From positions 1 to 41,186 of IMG/VR virus record IMGVR_UViG_3300027706_000262: 41,186 nucleotides of DNA, one strand, 5' to 3'. The position numbers and the translations under genes were made by a program. Each line of letters begins with the position of its first letter. The first letter of the stretch is position 1. The notes beneath the pieces were generated by a model. That model did no database searches. It had not been told where the DNA came from and was given only the letters and a program-made list of their open reading frames with translations. This document shows, piece by piece, positions 12,523 through 21,271 of the stretch. This stretch comes from a virus.

Positions 12523-13808
12523 CCGCGCCCAGGCGTCCAACCATTATTAAGCGCAAGCGCAACCGCGAATACACGGTCGCGCCTAATCAGCTGGTAAACG
12601 ACGAGCGGCTCTCGGCCGACGCACTCGGTGTCCTCGTCTACATCATCTCGAAGCCGCAGGGCTGGCAGGTGATCACCGAACAGCTCATGAAGCGATTCAA
12701 TGTCGGCAAGGACAAGATCCACCGCATCCTGCGCGAGCTGCGCGAAGCGCGCTATTCCACCAAGGAATTCGAGCGCGACGATGGCGGCCGCATCGTCGGG
12801 CAATACATGGTTTTCTATGACGAGCCGCAGCCCGACGAGGATCCGGATCAACCCGCGCGGGAGGAGTCAGCGCCCGCTATTGCCGACAACGGGATTCACC
12901 GGAATCCGGGTTTTCCGGCCGCGGAAAAACCGGCTCCGGTAAACCCGGCTCCCGTAGTAAAGAAAGATATATACAAACCTTCCCCCCAAAGCCCCCCAGG
13001 CGATACGGCCAATGCCGAGCACGATCCAGGCGGCGCCTCCGGCGCCAAGGGGCAGGAAATCGGCACGCGAGCGGATAGCTTTTTTCAATCTACCGAAGGC
13101 CCTCCGCTCGCGGAGAGCACAGCTGGCGGGCGAGAAGGGCACGACGGCGAGGCATTGCCCGCCATCCGCGCCGACGATCGAACGACCGCACGCGCCGATT
13201 TCGAGGAGCTGAAAATCTTCTGGCGTCCGTACAATTCGCGCTGCCTCGACGATGCCTGGCCGCGATTCTGGGAGCTCTCGATCGAGGAACGCGCGCAAGC
13301 GATTTCGCGCGCACGGCAGTACATCGCGGCCAAGCAGCACGAGCGAAAAACCTCGCGCAAGCCGAACGCGCGGCCGCGCTACTGCACCCTCGCCGAGTGG
13401 TGCGGCGACAAGATTTTCAAACACTTCGGGCCGCCTGTGAAATCGGCCGAGATCAGCCAGGCGAGGCCTGCGCGGCTCAATGCGGACGATGCGCTCTCCG
13501 ACGAGATGGCACTCCGAGCGGCGACGGAGGGATGGATTGTCGTTTTCTATGAATTTGTGAATCGCAAAGGTCGCCTGCCGGACGAGGGTGAAATTCAGCG
13601 CGAGCGAAACTTCCGTGCTGCCTGGATTCGCGAGAAAGAGGAATTGGCACGCGAACCGGCAAAGGCCGGTCATAGTGTGGCCGTCACCGTTCTAAAAGCG
13701 GGCCGCGCGCGTGAGGAAATGCTCACGAAGAAAACGCTTCGCCTTCACGGCCAGCATGTTCCCGAAACCTCGCAGACGCATCAAGAGCTGACGGAAAGAC
13801 TGATATGA
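12519..13808 (+). CDS. Phage replication-type protein with N-terminal winged HTH
   Basis: 429 residues from the ATG at 12519-12521 (ATGA overlap). Residues about 25-95 form a winged helix-turn-helix (LSADALGVLVYIISKPQGWQ, LMKRFNVGKDKIHRILRELR), as in phage replication initiators. Residues 115-220 are a proline-rich, low-complexity linker. Residues about 225-300 resemble a conserved C-terminal module of phage replication proteins (FWRPYNSRCLDDAWPRFWEL, ARQYIAAKQ, TLAEWCGDKIF). By analogy to lambda O the origin may lie within the gene, where the linker is encoded by CCGG-rich repeats followed by an AT-rich stretch. It is probably an initiator or replisome loader. Confidence 0.65.
   Translation: MTAPRRPTIIKRKRNREYTVAPNQLVNDERLSADALGVLVYIISKPQGWQVITEQLMKRFNVGKDKIHRILRELREARYSTKEFERDDGGRIVGQYMVFYDEPQPDEDPDQPAREESAPAIADNGIHRNPGFPAAEKPAPVNPAPVVKKDIYKPSPQSPPGDTANAEHDPGGASGAKGQEIGTRADSFFQSTEGPPLAESTAGGREGHDGEALPAIRADDRTTARADFEELKIFWRPYNSRCLDDAWPRFWELSIEERAQAISRARQYIAAKQHERKTSRKPNARPRYCTLAEWCGDKIFKHFGPPVKSAEISQARPARLNADDALSDEMALRAATEGWIVVFYEFVNRKGRLPDEGEIQRERNFRAAWIREKEELAREPAKAGHSVAVTVLKAGRAREEMLTKKTLRLHGQHVPETSQTHQELTERLI
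12895..13000 (+). other. Candidate replication origin inside the initiator-type gene
   Basis: Six CCGG cores occur within 51 bp (12899, 12906, 12915, 12930, 12936, 12945), with the near-direct repeat CCGGCTCCGGTA/CCGGCTCCCGTA. They are followed by an AT-rich segment with AAAGAAAGATATATACAAAC and a C-run. Iterons followed by AT-rich DNA within an initiator gene is the lambda-type origin layout. Evidence is compositional only. Confidence 0.35.
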
Positions 13809-14617
13809 AAGTGATTAGAAAAAGGCTCGATATAGAAATGCTTCTCCGCTGGGCTTTCGGCTACGAGCTGCTGAAATCGCGTGTCATGCTCGGTCCTGAC
13901 GATATCGGCACGAGCTACGAGAACATCCTGGCCTTCGGCGAAACGATGCCGGAAAAGGTCGACGACGGCGTAAAGCGTTTGCCTGAAGCACTCGGCGCTC
14001 CGCATCTTGATGCCCGCATTGTCGAGGTGGAGGTTCGGCGTCTCGGAAGTATGGAAGCGTCCTGGCCGGACAGTCGATTAGCGTTATGTGGCGATCTCGC
14101 CGCTCTCGTGCCGGCGAACGATTATAGAATGACGCGGCACTCTGCGAATGCGCAGGTTCTGATCATGCAGCATGCGAAGCTTTCGACCAGGCCACCATGG
14201 GGTGAAGAGCGCCCGATACCGAAACGCATCATCGCGCCGAACGGCAAGGTGAAGGTCGATTTTCAAACGAACACTCGCCACTATCTTTCCGCGCGCGCTT
14301 ATTGCCCGCTTCGATACGAGCCTGATCCTGTTGAGATAGCGATCGAGCGGGCGGAGTATGCGATCTGGCACGGCTGTCTTGTCGCGCTCGCCGCCGCGAT
14401 CAACTCTCGGCTCACGGAATATGAGGCTCTTCCGCCGGCGGCTGCGCCCATGCCGTGGCTGACGGGACAGACGCCCGATAAGAAGGCCTTGGATGATGGA
14501 AGGAGAATCAATGAGAAGCTGCCGCTCTATCCGAAGCGAGATGCGCCGCTTCCGCCGCTTAAGGTCAAACACGGAAAAGGCCGTAAGCTCGATATATCGC
14601 AGGTCCAGCCAGATTGA
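13805..14617 (+). CDS. Hypothetical phage protein
   Basis: 270 residues, not assigned. The central region (residues 60-110) and the C-terminal half (ERAEYAIWHGCLVALAAAIN) are helical; the C-terminus has a basic segment (PPLKVKHGKGRKLD). It resembles proteins that follow the replication gene in Hyphomicrobiales phages, from memory only. The ATG overlaps the previous stop (ATGA), and it is the last gene before a terminator, so it closes the early transcript. Confidence 0.6.
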   Translation: MKVIRKRLDIEMLLRWAFGYELLKSRVMLGPDDIGTSYENILAFGETMPEKVDDGVKRLPEALGAPHLDARIVEVEVRRLGSMEASWPDSRLALCGDLAALVPANDYRMTRHSANAQVLIMQHAKLSTRPPWGEERPIPKRIIAPNGKVKVDFQTNTRHYLSARAYCPLRYEPDPVEIAIERAEYAIWHGCLVALAAAINSRLTEYEALPPAAAPMPWLTGQTPDKKALDDGRRINEKLPLYPKRDAPLPPLKVKHGKGRKLDISQVQPD

Positions 14618-14669
14618 CTTGCACTTGGAATTTGCAGTACATACCGAATCGTAGAAATGCGAATCAACG

Positions 14670-14698
14670 AACCCCCGGCGGAAACGCGCGGGGGTTTT
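14670..14698 (+). terminator. Rho-independent terminator closing the early region
   Basis: AACCCCCG (14670-14677) pairs with CGGGGGTT (14689-14696) around an 11-nt loop, with a run of T at 14695-14698. It separates the early/replication transcript from the packaging genes. Confidence 0.75.
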
Positions 14699-14743
14699 CG
14701 TTTGGGGCTATGCCCATGCGCTAACGCAGCCGGTGTCCAGCGT

Positions 14744-15085
14744 ATGCCATCACTTCCGCGCAGCTTTCGGACAAAGGCACAGCAGCAGGCGCGTGAACGC
14801 AGCGAACAAGATTACGATCGTAAGCGCCGATCTGAGAGCGAGACACGCAGGCTGTATGGAACGGCTCGCTGGCAGGCGAGGCGGGCAGCTCAGCTGAAGG
14901 CCGAGCCGCTATGTGCAATGTGTCTGAAAGAGCAGCCGCCCAGGTACACGCCTGCGACTGTGGCCGATCACATCGAGCCGCATCGGGGCGACGGCGAGGC
15001 CTTCTGGAGCAACCCGCTGCAGTCCCTTTGCTCGCCGCATCATGACAGCGTGAAGCAGGCAGAAGAGGCCGCGAATAGGGGGTAG
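14744..15085 (+). CDS. HNH endonuclease of the packaging module
   Basis: 113 residues from the ATG at 14744; a longer frame from 14657 runs through the terminator and is unlikely. The pattern LYGTARWQARRAAQLKAEPL, CAMC, VADHIEPHRGD, then LQSLCSPHHD is the HNH nuclease found directly upstream of the P27-type small terminase in many cos phages. In HK97-like phages this nuclease works with the terminase to cut concatemers. The basic N-terminus (QQQARERSEQDYDRKRR) is typical too. Confidence 0.85.
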   Translation: MPSLPRSFRTKAQQQARERSEQDYDRKRRSESETRRLYGTARWQARRAAQLKAEPLCAMCLKEQPPRYTPATVADHIEPHRGDGEAFWSNPLQSLCSPHHDSVKQAEEAANRG

Positions 15086-15187
15086 GGCGGGTCAAAAGTC
15101 AGGGAATCCGTGCCCTAGACCGGCGGCGCAGCAAAACGCGCATTTTCTCGGAATTCCGGAAAACTTTTTCGGCACAAGGTTTTTTGC
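15086..15187 (+). other. Candidate cos region upstream of terS
   Basis: The 102-bp gap between the HNH gene and the small terminase gene changes from GC-rich (GGGCGGGTCAAAAGTC, GCCCTAGACCGG) to AT-rich (CATTTTCTCGGAATTCCGG, AACTTTTTCGG). HNH/TerS junctions in phages with P27-type terminase usually carry the cohesive-end site. No cleavage point can be placed from sequence alone. Confidence 0.4.
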
Positions 15188-15784
15188 ATGGCTCGTGGTC
15201 GGCGCGCACTTTCGGACGAAGTGAAAGCGGCGAAGGGAAACAAAGCGGCGCGCCGGCGCTTGATTGCGGCTGAAAATGCTAAGTCGCGATCGACTGACGG
15301 CAAGGCGAAGGGTTCGCCGGCGCTGAAGATCCCAGACTTCGTGAAAGGCGCGCGCCACAAGGAAATCTATACGCGCGTCGTAACGGAATTCGCGATGCGC
15401 CGCATCGCGCGGCCGGCGGATCTGACGGCTTATGCGCGCTGGGCGTACTATGTCGACCAGTGGATCAAGCTGAAAGAGAAGATCGGCAATCGCGGCCTGA
15501 CGTACGAAACGAAATCGAAGCACGGCTCGATGCTGCGCGAGCATCCAGACTTCAAAGCAATGCTTCGCGTTGAAAGTGTATTGCAGGCGCTCGAAGACCG
15601 GCTCGGACTGAACCCCGTCGCGCGGCAGAACATCATCCGCGGCCTCGCCGCCGTGCCGCCGGCGATGCGCGATCTGTTCAATGACGAGCCTCAGCCCGAA
15701 AAACCGGATTCAAATGATCCGGCCGTTCCTGCGAAACCGGAATCACCGCTTGGCTTCATAGAAGGGCCGTCGACCAGGCAGTAA
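15188..15784 (+). CDS. terS: Terminase small subunit (P27 family)
   Basis: 198 residues. The N-terminal part (MARGRRALSDEVKAAKGNKA) and the helical pattern (ADLTAYARWAYYVDQWIKLK, SMLREHPDFKAMLRVESVLQ, LEDRLGLNPVARQNI) are those of P27-like small terminase subunits, which bind DNA at the packaging site and recruit the large subunit. The proline-rich C-terminal 40 residues are probably disordered. AAGG lies before the ATG. It sits between the HNH and TerL genes, the standard order. Confidence 0.9.
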   Translation: MARGRRALSDEVKAAKGNKAARRRLIAAENAKSRSTDGKAKGSPALKIPDFVKGARHKEIYTRVVTEFAMRRIARPADLTAYARWAYYVDQWIKLKEKIGNRGLTYETKSKHGSMLREHPDFKAMLRVESVLQALEDRLGLNPVARQNIIRGLAAVPPAMRDLFNDEPQPEKPDSNDPAVPAKPESPLGFIEGPSTRQ

Positions 15785-15802
15785 CGAGTCGAGAATAACC
15801 GC

Positions 15803-17401
15803 ATGGCATCGCCCTTCTATTTTGACGAGGGCCGCGCCGATCGGGCGGTCGAGTTCTTCTCGAAATTCATCAGACTGGTGAGCGCCGAGTGGGCGGGCAA
15901 GCCCTTCGTGCTCGAGAAGTGGCAAGCCAATATCATCCGGCAGATCTTCGGATGGCGCCGTCGTTCCGACGGAACGCGCCGGTATCGCCGCGTTCGGATC
16001 TGGGTGCCTCGCAAGAACGGTAAAACCGAGCTGATGGCCGGCATCGGTCATTTGCTGACGGTCGGCGACGGCGAGCAAACAGCGGAGGTCTATTCACACG
16101 CGCTCGACAAGTCGCAGGCCTCGATCGTCTTCGATAAGGCGGTGCGGATGGTCGAATTGTCGGAGCAGCTCGCGGATCTTTACGAGGTAACGAAGAAAGG
16201 ACTCTTCTGCCCTCAGCTGATGGCTTTATTCCAGCCTTTGTCGGGAGAGGCGGCCGGCAAGCATGGCTTGTCGCCGCATGCGATCTTGGGCGACGAGGCG
16301 CACGAGTGGAAAGATGACCGGCTGCACCACTTTCTGATTCAGGGCATGGCCGCGCGCCGGCAGCCGATGGACATCATCATCTCGACCGCGGGTGAGATCA
16401 AAACCTACGGGCATGAGCTCTATCTCGACAGCCGCGCGATACTCGAAGATCCGTCGCTCGATCCGGAATGCTTCGTCGCGATCTTCGAGGCCGATCCCGA
16501 AGACGATTGGACGGATCCGAAGGTCTGGGCAAAGGCGAACCCGAATCTCGGCGTTTCCGTGAAGCGCGAGTTTCTGGAATCGCTGTGCAAGAAGGCCCAG
16601 CAGAACCCGCGCTTCGAGAACGACTTCAAGCGTTATCACCTCAACATATGGGTTGAGCAGGATACGCGCTGGCTGCCGATGCGCATGTGGGACAAGAACA
16701 CGGCGTATCCGAAAGACCAGGATCTGTGGAAGAAGCTGCCGGCGATGATGAAGGGCCGCCGCGGTTATGCCGCGCTCGACCTGGGATCGACGCGGGACAT
16801 TACGGGAAAGATCTGGCTCTTTCCGCCGGAGGATGACAACGGCCGCTTCGTCCTGGTGCCGGAATTCTGGGTGCCTCACGATACGATCGAGCAGCGCGAC
16901 AGCCCGCGCACGCCGTATGCGCGATGGGTCAGGATCGGCGCGCTGAAGTCGACGCCGGGCAATGTGACGGACTACGATTTCATCGAAGAGGAAGTCCGCC
17001 GCGATATCGACGACCGCGAATTTCAGTTTGCGAACAGCGAAGCAGGCCTCGCCTACGATCGATGGAATGCGACGCAGGTGCTTGTGCATTTGCAGAAGGA
17101 CGGAGTTCCCGGCGTTCCTTTCGGGCAGGGCTTCGCTTCGATGTCGGCACCGTCGAAGGAGCTCGAACGGCTTTTCGTTTCTGGCCGTTTCGAGCACGGC
17201 AATCATCCGGTTCTGCGCTGGATGTTCGGCAATGCAGTGATCGCGAAAGATCCTGCCGGCAATATCAAGCCCGACAAGGCACGCGCTGCGGAAATGATCG
17301 AAGGCGTCATCACGACGGCGATGGCTATCGGTCTCTGGCAGAACGACGCCGAGGAGGGCGACATAAACGATTTTCTGAGAAACCCGGTGATGGTTGTCTG
17401 A
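15803..17401 (+). CDS. terL: Terminase large subunit
   Basis: 532 residues. The ATPase half has a Walker A variant RKNGKT at residues 70-75 and Walker B with D164-E165 in ILGDEAHEW; the nuclease half begins near residue 310 with GYAALDLGSTRD and has later acidic motifs (YDRWNAT; PDKARAAEMIEGVI). This matches the HK97-like Terminase_1 family. It pumps DNA into the prohead and cuts genome ends with TerS and HNH. Length is normal for the family and no disruption is seen. Confidence 0.95.
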   Translation: MASPFYFDEGRADRAVEFFSKFIRLVSAEWAGKPFVLEKWQANIIRQIFGWRRRSDGTRRYRRVRIWVPRKNGKTELMAGIGHLLTVGDGEQTAEVYSHALDKSQASIVFDKAVRMVELSEQLADLYEVTKKGLFCPQLMALFQPLSGEAAGKHGLSPHAILGDEAHEWKDDRLHHFLIQGMAARRQPMDIIISTAGEIKTYGHELYLDSRAILEDPSLDPECFVAIFEADPEDDWTDPKVWAKANPNLGVSVKREFLESLCKKAQQNPRFENDFKRYHLNIWVEQDTRWLPMRMWDKNTAYPKDQDLWKKLPAMMKGRRGYAALDLGSTRDITGKIWLFPPEDDNGRFVLVPEFWVPHDTIEQRDSPRTPYARWVRIGALKSTPGNVTDYDFIEEEVRRDIDDREFQFANSEAGLAYDRWNATQVLVHLQKDGVPGVPFGQGFASMSAPSKELERLFVSGRFEHGNHPVLRWMFGNAVIAKDPAGNIKPDKARAAEMIEGVITTAMAIGLWQNDAEEGDINDFLRNPVMVV

Positions 17402-17402
17402 T

Positions 17403-18740
17403 ATGGGCATGATCACGAAAGCGATCGCGAAGGCACTCGGCGCCGGCTACCGGGTTTACAACGAGCTCGTCGACGACATCGCGAAGGAACGGCGGCTCAG
17501 GCTGACGGATGGCCGCGGATGGTCATGGCTCGGCATCCGCGGCGCGGCTGGCAAGACGGTGAATCTTCACACCGCGATGCAGCTCTCGACGTTCTGGGCC
17601 GGCGTCCGGCTTACGGCGCAGGCGATCTCAACGCTTCCGCTGAATTGTTTTCGAAAAGAAAAGGACGGCAGCCGCGTTCAGGACGACGAACATCCGCTCG
17701 CGCTCGTCTTGAGCGATCCGAACAGCGATCAGACGCCGCAGGAATACTGGGAAAGCGTGATCGCGTGGCTCTGCGTCGACGGTAATGCATGCTCGGAAAT
17801 CACGCGCGTCGGCCGGCGTGTCTCGACATTGAACATTCTTCCGAACTGCTATCCCGAACGCAAGGAGAACGAAACCCTCGTCTATAAATACACGGATCGC
17901 GGCAAGACCTACGAGCTGCCGCGAGAGAAGGTCTTCCACGTCAAGGGATTCGGGTTCGGCGGCGACTGCGGGCTGTCGGCGATCCGTTACGGCGTGCAAA
18001 CCTTCAGCACCGCCATCGCCGCCGGCGAAACGGCGGGAAAGATGTTCTCGAACGGGATGCAGTCGCACGGCATCCTGACTTCCGAAAACACGCTGAAAAA
18101 GGAGCAGCGCACGCAGCTCGAAGAGATCATGAAAAAGTATGCCGGCTCGGACAACGCCGGCAAGCTGATGATCCTCGAGTCCGGACTGAAATACGAACGG
18201 CTCGCGCTTTCGCCCGTGGACGCGCAAATGATGGAGCAGCAGCGTTTCAGCGTCGAGGAAATCTGCCGCTGGCTCGGCATTCCTCCGATTATCGTGGGGC
18301 ATGCCGCCCAGGGGCAGACGATGTGGGGATCGGGTGTCGAGCAGATCATGATCGCGTGGCTCACGCTCGGCCTGAATCCGCTCTGCCGGCGCGTGGAGAG
18401 CCGCATCACGAAACAGCTGATCGAGCCGGGCGATAAGCGCGCGATCTATTTCGAATTCAACCGCGAGGGCTTGCTGCAGATGGATTCGGCCGCGAAGGCG
18501 CAGTTCCTGTCGACGCTGACGCAAAACGGCCTGATGACGCGCAACGAAGGCCGCGTGAAGCTCAATCAGCCGAAGAGCAAACAGAAGGGTGCCGACGAGC
18601 TCACCGCGCAGACGAATCTGGCGCCGCTGGATCGGCTGGGCGAAATCGGATCGCAGCCGTCTCAAGTGAGAAACGCGCTGCGCGATTGGCTCGGCATCGA
18701 AGATCCGAAGCCCGAACAAAGGAAAGAGACCATCCAATGA
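17403..18740 (+). CDS. Portal protein (HK97 family)
   Basis: 445 residues from the ATG at 17403; a TTG at 17394 that overlaps the terL end is an alternative. Family landmarks are NLHTAMQLSTFWAGVRLTAQ, HPLALVLSDPNSDQTPQEYW, VFHVKGFGFGG, RFSVEEICRWLGIPP, and the GSGVEQ...W segment. It forms the dodecameric DNA channel at the capsid vertex. It lies between terL and the prohead protease and overlaps the latter by 4 bp (ATGA). Confidence 0.93.
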   Translation: MGMITKAIAKALGAGYRVYNELVDDIAKERRLRLTDGRGWSWLGIRGAAGKTVNLHTAMQLSTFWAGVRLTAQAISTLPLNCFRKEKDGSRVQDDEHPLALVLSDPNSDQTPQEYWESVIAWLCVDGNACSEITRVGRRVSTLNILPNCYPERKENETLVYKYTDRGKTYELPREKVFHVKGFGFGGDCGLSAIRYGVQTFSTAIAAGETAGKMFSNGMQSHGILTSENTLKKEQRTQLEEIMKKYAGSDNAGKLMILESGLKYERLALSPVDAQMMEQQRFSVEEICRWLGIPPIIVGHAAQGQTMWGSGVEQIMIAWLTLGLNPLCRRVESRITKQLIEPGDKRAIYFEFNREGLLQMDSAAKAQFLSTLTQNGLMTRNEGRVKLNQPKSKQKGADELTAQTNLAPLDRLGEIGSQPSQVRNALRDWLGIEDPKPEQRKETIQ

Positions 18741-19582
18741 GCAAACGGAAACTTCCGAAAGCTTCATTCAACGTTCGGGCTGATTTGCAGTCGGTCATCG
18801 CGCCGAAGGCGCTCGATCGCTGGCGGCCGGAAGTTCGTGCGAAGGACGATTCCGCCGATAACATCATTTCGGTTCTCGACGTCATCGGCAGAAACCCCTT
18901 CACGGGCGGCGGCATTACCGCCAAGACGATACAGGATCAGCTGAAGAATATTGGAAACCGCGACGTCGTCGTGAATATCAATTCTCCGGGCGGCGATTAT
19001 TTCGAAGGGCTCGCGATCTACAACGTGCTGCGCGACCACTCCGCGAAAGTCACCGTCCAGGTGCTGGGCGTGGCCGCGTCCGCCGCTTCCGTCGTCGCGA
19101 TGGCCGGCGACGAGATCCGCATGGCCCGCGCGACCTTCCTGATGATCCACAATACCTGGGTTTTCGCGATGGGCGACCGGAACGCGCTCCGCGAAATCGC
19201 CGACTGGCTGGAGCCGTTCGACCAGGTGTCCGTCGATATCTACGCTTCGCGCACGGGCCTCGACGGCAAGGAAGTGGCGAAGATGCTCGATCGCGAGACC
19301 TGGATCGGCGGCGCCGAAGCCGTCGAGAAGGGCTTTGCCGACGATTTCCTTCCCGCCGATGCGGTCGACGACAAGGCCAAGCAATCGGCTGCGGGCGCGG
19401 CCGTCAAGGCCGAATACAGGATTCACGACATTCTCGCACGGGCAGGCGTGCCGCGTTCCGAGCGGCGCAGCCTGGTCGCGGCGTTGAAAGGCGGCAAGCC
19501 AGGCGCTGCCGTAACCGACACGCAGGACGCTGTCGTTGTCCGGGAAGTGGAACAGCTTCTCGAACGAATGAAAGCCATCTAA
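18737..19582 (+). CDS. ClpP-type prohead protease (S14)
   Basis: 281 residues. The ClpP fold is shown by VVVNINSPGGDYFEGLAIYN, the nucleophile motif GVAASAASVVAMAG (Ser115), the catalytic His in FLMIHNTW and an Asp within LDRETWIGGAEAVEKGFAD. In HK97-like phages this protease cleaves the N-terminal delta domain of the capsid protein during maturation. A ribosome site AAAGGAAAGAG lies upstream. The last 60 residues form a tail that may act as a scaffold or assembly link. Confidence 0.92.
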   Translation: MSKRKLPKASFNVRADLQSVIAPKALDRWRPEVRAKDDSADNIISVLDVIGRNPFTGGGITAKTIQDQLKNIGNRDVVVNINSPGGDYFEGLAIYNVLRDHSAKVTVQVLGVAASAASVVAMAGDEIRMARATFLMIHNTWVFAMGDRNALREIADWLEPFDQVSVDIYASRTGLDGKEVAKMLDRETWIGGAEAVEKGFADDFLPADAVDDKAKQSAAGAAVKAEYRIHDILARAGVPRSERRSLVAALKGGKPGAAVTDTQDAVVVREVEQLLERMKAI

Positions 19583-19602
19583 TCCATTCAAAAGAGGACA
19601 AC

Positions 19603-20925
19603 ATGAAACACACTCGCAATTTCGCGGGCGTGTCGATCGCCGCTTTGCTGGCCGGTTCGCGGCCGGCAGGGGTGATCGGCTCCGTCCGTAACGAAGGCTT
19701 CGACCCTTCGAAGGTCGAGCAACTGCTCAAGGACGTGAATCAGCAGCTCGGCCGCATCCAGGAGGATGTGAAAAGGAACATCGACGACGCCGTGAAGCAG
19801 ACGAAGGATCAAGGCAAGATCGTCGGTGAGGTGAAGGAACAGTCCGACAAGCTGATCGCGACCGTCGGCCAGCTCGGCGAGGCGAAGCAGAAGCTCGAGA
19901 AGCGCCTCGAGGAAATCGAAGAGCGCGGCCGCGAAGTCGAGCAGAAGCTCGCCGACGGGCTCCGCAACCGGAAAACCGAGCAGGTGAAGTCGCTCGGGGA
20001 AGTCGTCGCCAACAGCGACGAAGTCAAGGCCTATGCCAAGGCCGGGGCTTCAGGCAGCTGCGTCATCAGGGTCAACCAGGAGATCACTTCGCTGTCGACT
20101 TCGGCCGGCGGTCTGATCGCTCCGACGCGCGAAACGGAAATCGTGCCGCTCGCGCGCCGGCGCATGACGATCCGCGCGCTGCTGACGCAGGGCCGCACCG
20201 GCAGCAACCTCGTGCAATATCCGAAGCAGACGACCCGCACGAACAACGCGGCCGTGATTTCGGAAACGACGCAGAAGCCGACCTCCGACTATGCGTGGGT
20301 CCTCGCCGACGCGCCCGTCCGCACGATCGCGCACATCGTGCCGATCTCGCGGCAGGCGCTCGACGACGCCCCGCAGCTGCAGACGGAAATCGACGGGGAG
20401 CTGCGTTACGGCCTCGATCTCGCCGAGGAAGACGAACTCCTCAACGGCAACGGGACGAGTCCGCACGTCTCCGGCCTGATCGCGAACGCTACGGCCTATA
20501 ATCCGGCGTTCCATCCTACCGGCGAGCAGATGATCGACATCCTTCGCCTCGCCATGCTGCAGGCGGCGCTCGCCGAGTATCCGGCGGACGGCATGATCCT
20601 GAACCCGACCGATTGGGCGCGGATCGAGCTGACGAAAGACGGCCAGGACCGCTATCTCTGGTCGAATCCGCGCTCGCTCGCCGGCCCCTCGCTCTGGGGG
20701 CTTCCGGTCGCCGATACGCAGGCAATGAGCGTCGACAAATTCATGGTCGGCGCGTTCAAGCCGGCGGCGACGATCTACGACCGCATGGAAGCCGAAGTGC
20801 TGCTCTCCTCGGAGAACAAGGACAACTTCGAGAAGAACATGCTCACGGCGCGCGCCGAGAAGCGGCTTGCGCTCGCGGTCAAGCGGCCGCTCGCGCTGAT
20901 CTACGGCGACTTCGGGAACATCTAA
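19603..20925 (+). CDS. Major capsid protein (HK97 gp5 fold)
   Basis: 440 residues with ribosome site AGAGGA. Residues about 35-130 are a long charged coiled coil (QLGRIQEDVKRNIDDAVKQT, AKQKLEKRLEEIEERGREVE), the delta scaffolding domain expected to be cleaved by the upstream protease; cleavage is likely between residues 135 and 165. The rest has the phage capsid pattern: TSAGGLIAPTRETEIVPLAR, PISRQALDDAPQLQTEIDGE, GMILNPTDWARIELTKDGQD, GLPVADTQAM and AVKRPLALIYGDF at the end. A strong terminator follows immediately. Confidence 0.95.
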   Translation: MKHTRNFAGVSIAALLAGSRPAGVIGSVRNEGFDPSKVEQLLKDVNQQLGRIQEDVKRNIDDAVKQTKDQGKIVGEVKEQSDKLIATVGQLGEAKQKLEKRLEEIEERGREVEQKLADGLRNRKTEQVKSLGEVVANSDEVKAYAKAGASGSCVIRVNQEITSLSTSAGGLIAPTRETEIVPLARRRMTIRALLTQGRTGSNLVQYPKQTTRTNNAAVISETTQKPTSDYAWVLADAPVRTIAHIVPISRQALDDAPQLQTEIDGELRYGLDLAEEDELLNGNGTSPHVSGLIANATAYNPAFHPTGEQMIDILRLAMLQAALAEYPADGMILNPTDWARIELTKDGQDRYLWSNPRSLAGPSLWGLPVADTQAMSVDKFMVGAFKPAATIYDRMEAEVLLSSENKDNFEKNMLTARAEKRLALAVKRPLALIYGDFGNI

Positions 20926-20947
20926 CGGCGTTCTGCAAACAAGGAGA

Positions 20948-20979
20948 ATCGGCCGGCACATCGTGCCGGCCGATTTTTT
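20948..20979 (+). terminator. Strong terminator after the capsid gene
   Basis: A perfect 12-bp stem, ATCGGCCGGCAC (20948-20959) with GTGCCGGCCGAT (20963-20974), a 3-nt loop and six T (20974-20979). It should limit transcription into the connector genes and so give excess capsid transcript. Confidence 0.9.
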
Positions 20980-20992
20980 CGAGGGGATAGCG

Positions 20993-21271
20993 ATGCTGAT
21001 CAAGCCGCTCCGTGAGCTGAAGCACGAAGGCCGCAAATATTCGCCTTTCGAAGTCATGGACGTGCTCGACTATCACGGTCAGGAATTCATCCGCATGGGG
21101 CTGGCGGCCGAGGTAAAGGAGGCGGCCGCGGACGGCGCGGCGCACCCTACGATCTCCGCGCCGGCGACATCCCCGACTGGCGAGGTAAGACCTGCATCAT
21201 TATCGCCAGCGGCCCCAGCGCGAAAAAATCGAAAATTCCGCCGGATGCTGAAGCAAAAGTTATCGCAGTAA
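20993..21271 (+). CDS. Small protein after the capsid gene
   Basis: 92 residues from the ATG at 20993 with GAGGGG ribosome site. The N-terminal half (LKHEGRKYSPFEVMDVLDYH, GLAAEVKEAA) resembles small head-associated proteins found after capsid genes. The C-terminal half (from about residue 50) is Ala/Pro/Thr-rich, then basic, and overlaps in a different frame the start of the glycosyltransferase-like frame. Because that downstream frame lacks a start codon, this gene may be the 5' part of a frameshifted fusion (see the finding on 21016-21780). Confidence 0.6.
   Translation: MLIKPLRELKHEGRKYSPFEVMDVLDYHGQEFIRMGLAAEVKEAAADGAAHPTISAPATSPTGEVRPASLSPAAPARKNRKFRRMLKQKLSQ

Noticed and set aside
14657-14743. 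Extended start for the second HNH gene
   Set aside because: The extension is translated from the terminator stem-loop and has no support; the ATG at 14744 gives a complete domain.
16226-17416. 396-codon minus-strand open frame opposite terL
   Set aside because: The plus strand encodes an intact large terminase with Walker and nuclease motifs; the minus product has no protein-like pattern.
21223-21229. Slippery heptamer A AAA AAT in the 20993 gene
   Set aside because: It is in correct phase for a -1 slip into the glycosyltransferase-like frame, but it lies after the CIIIASGPS segment, so a slip here would skip what looks like the conserved N-terminus.
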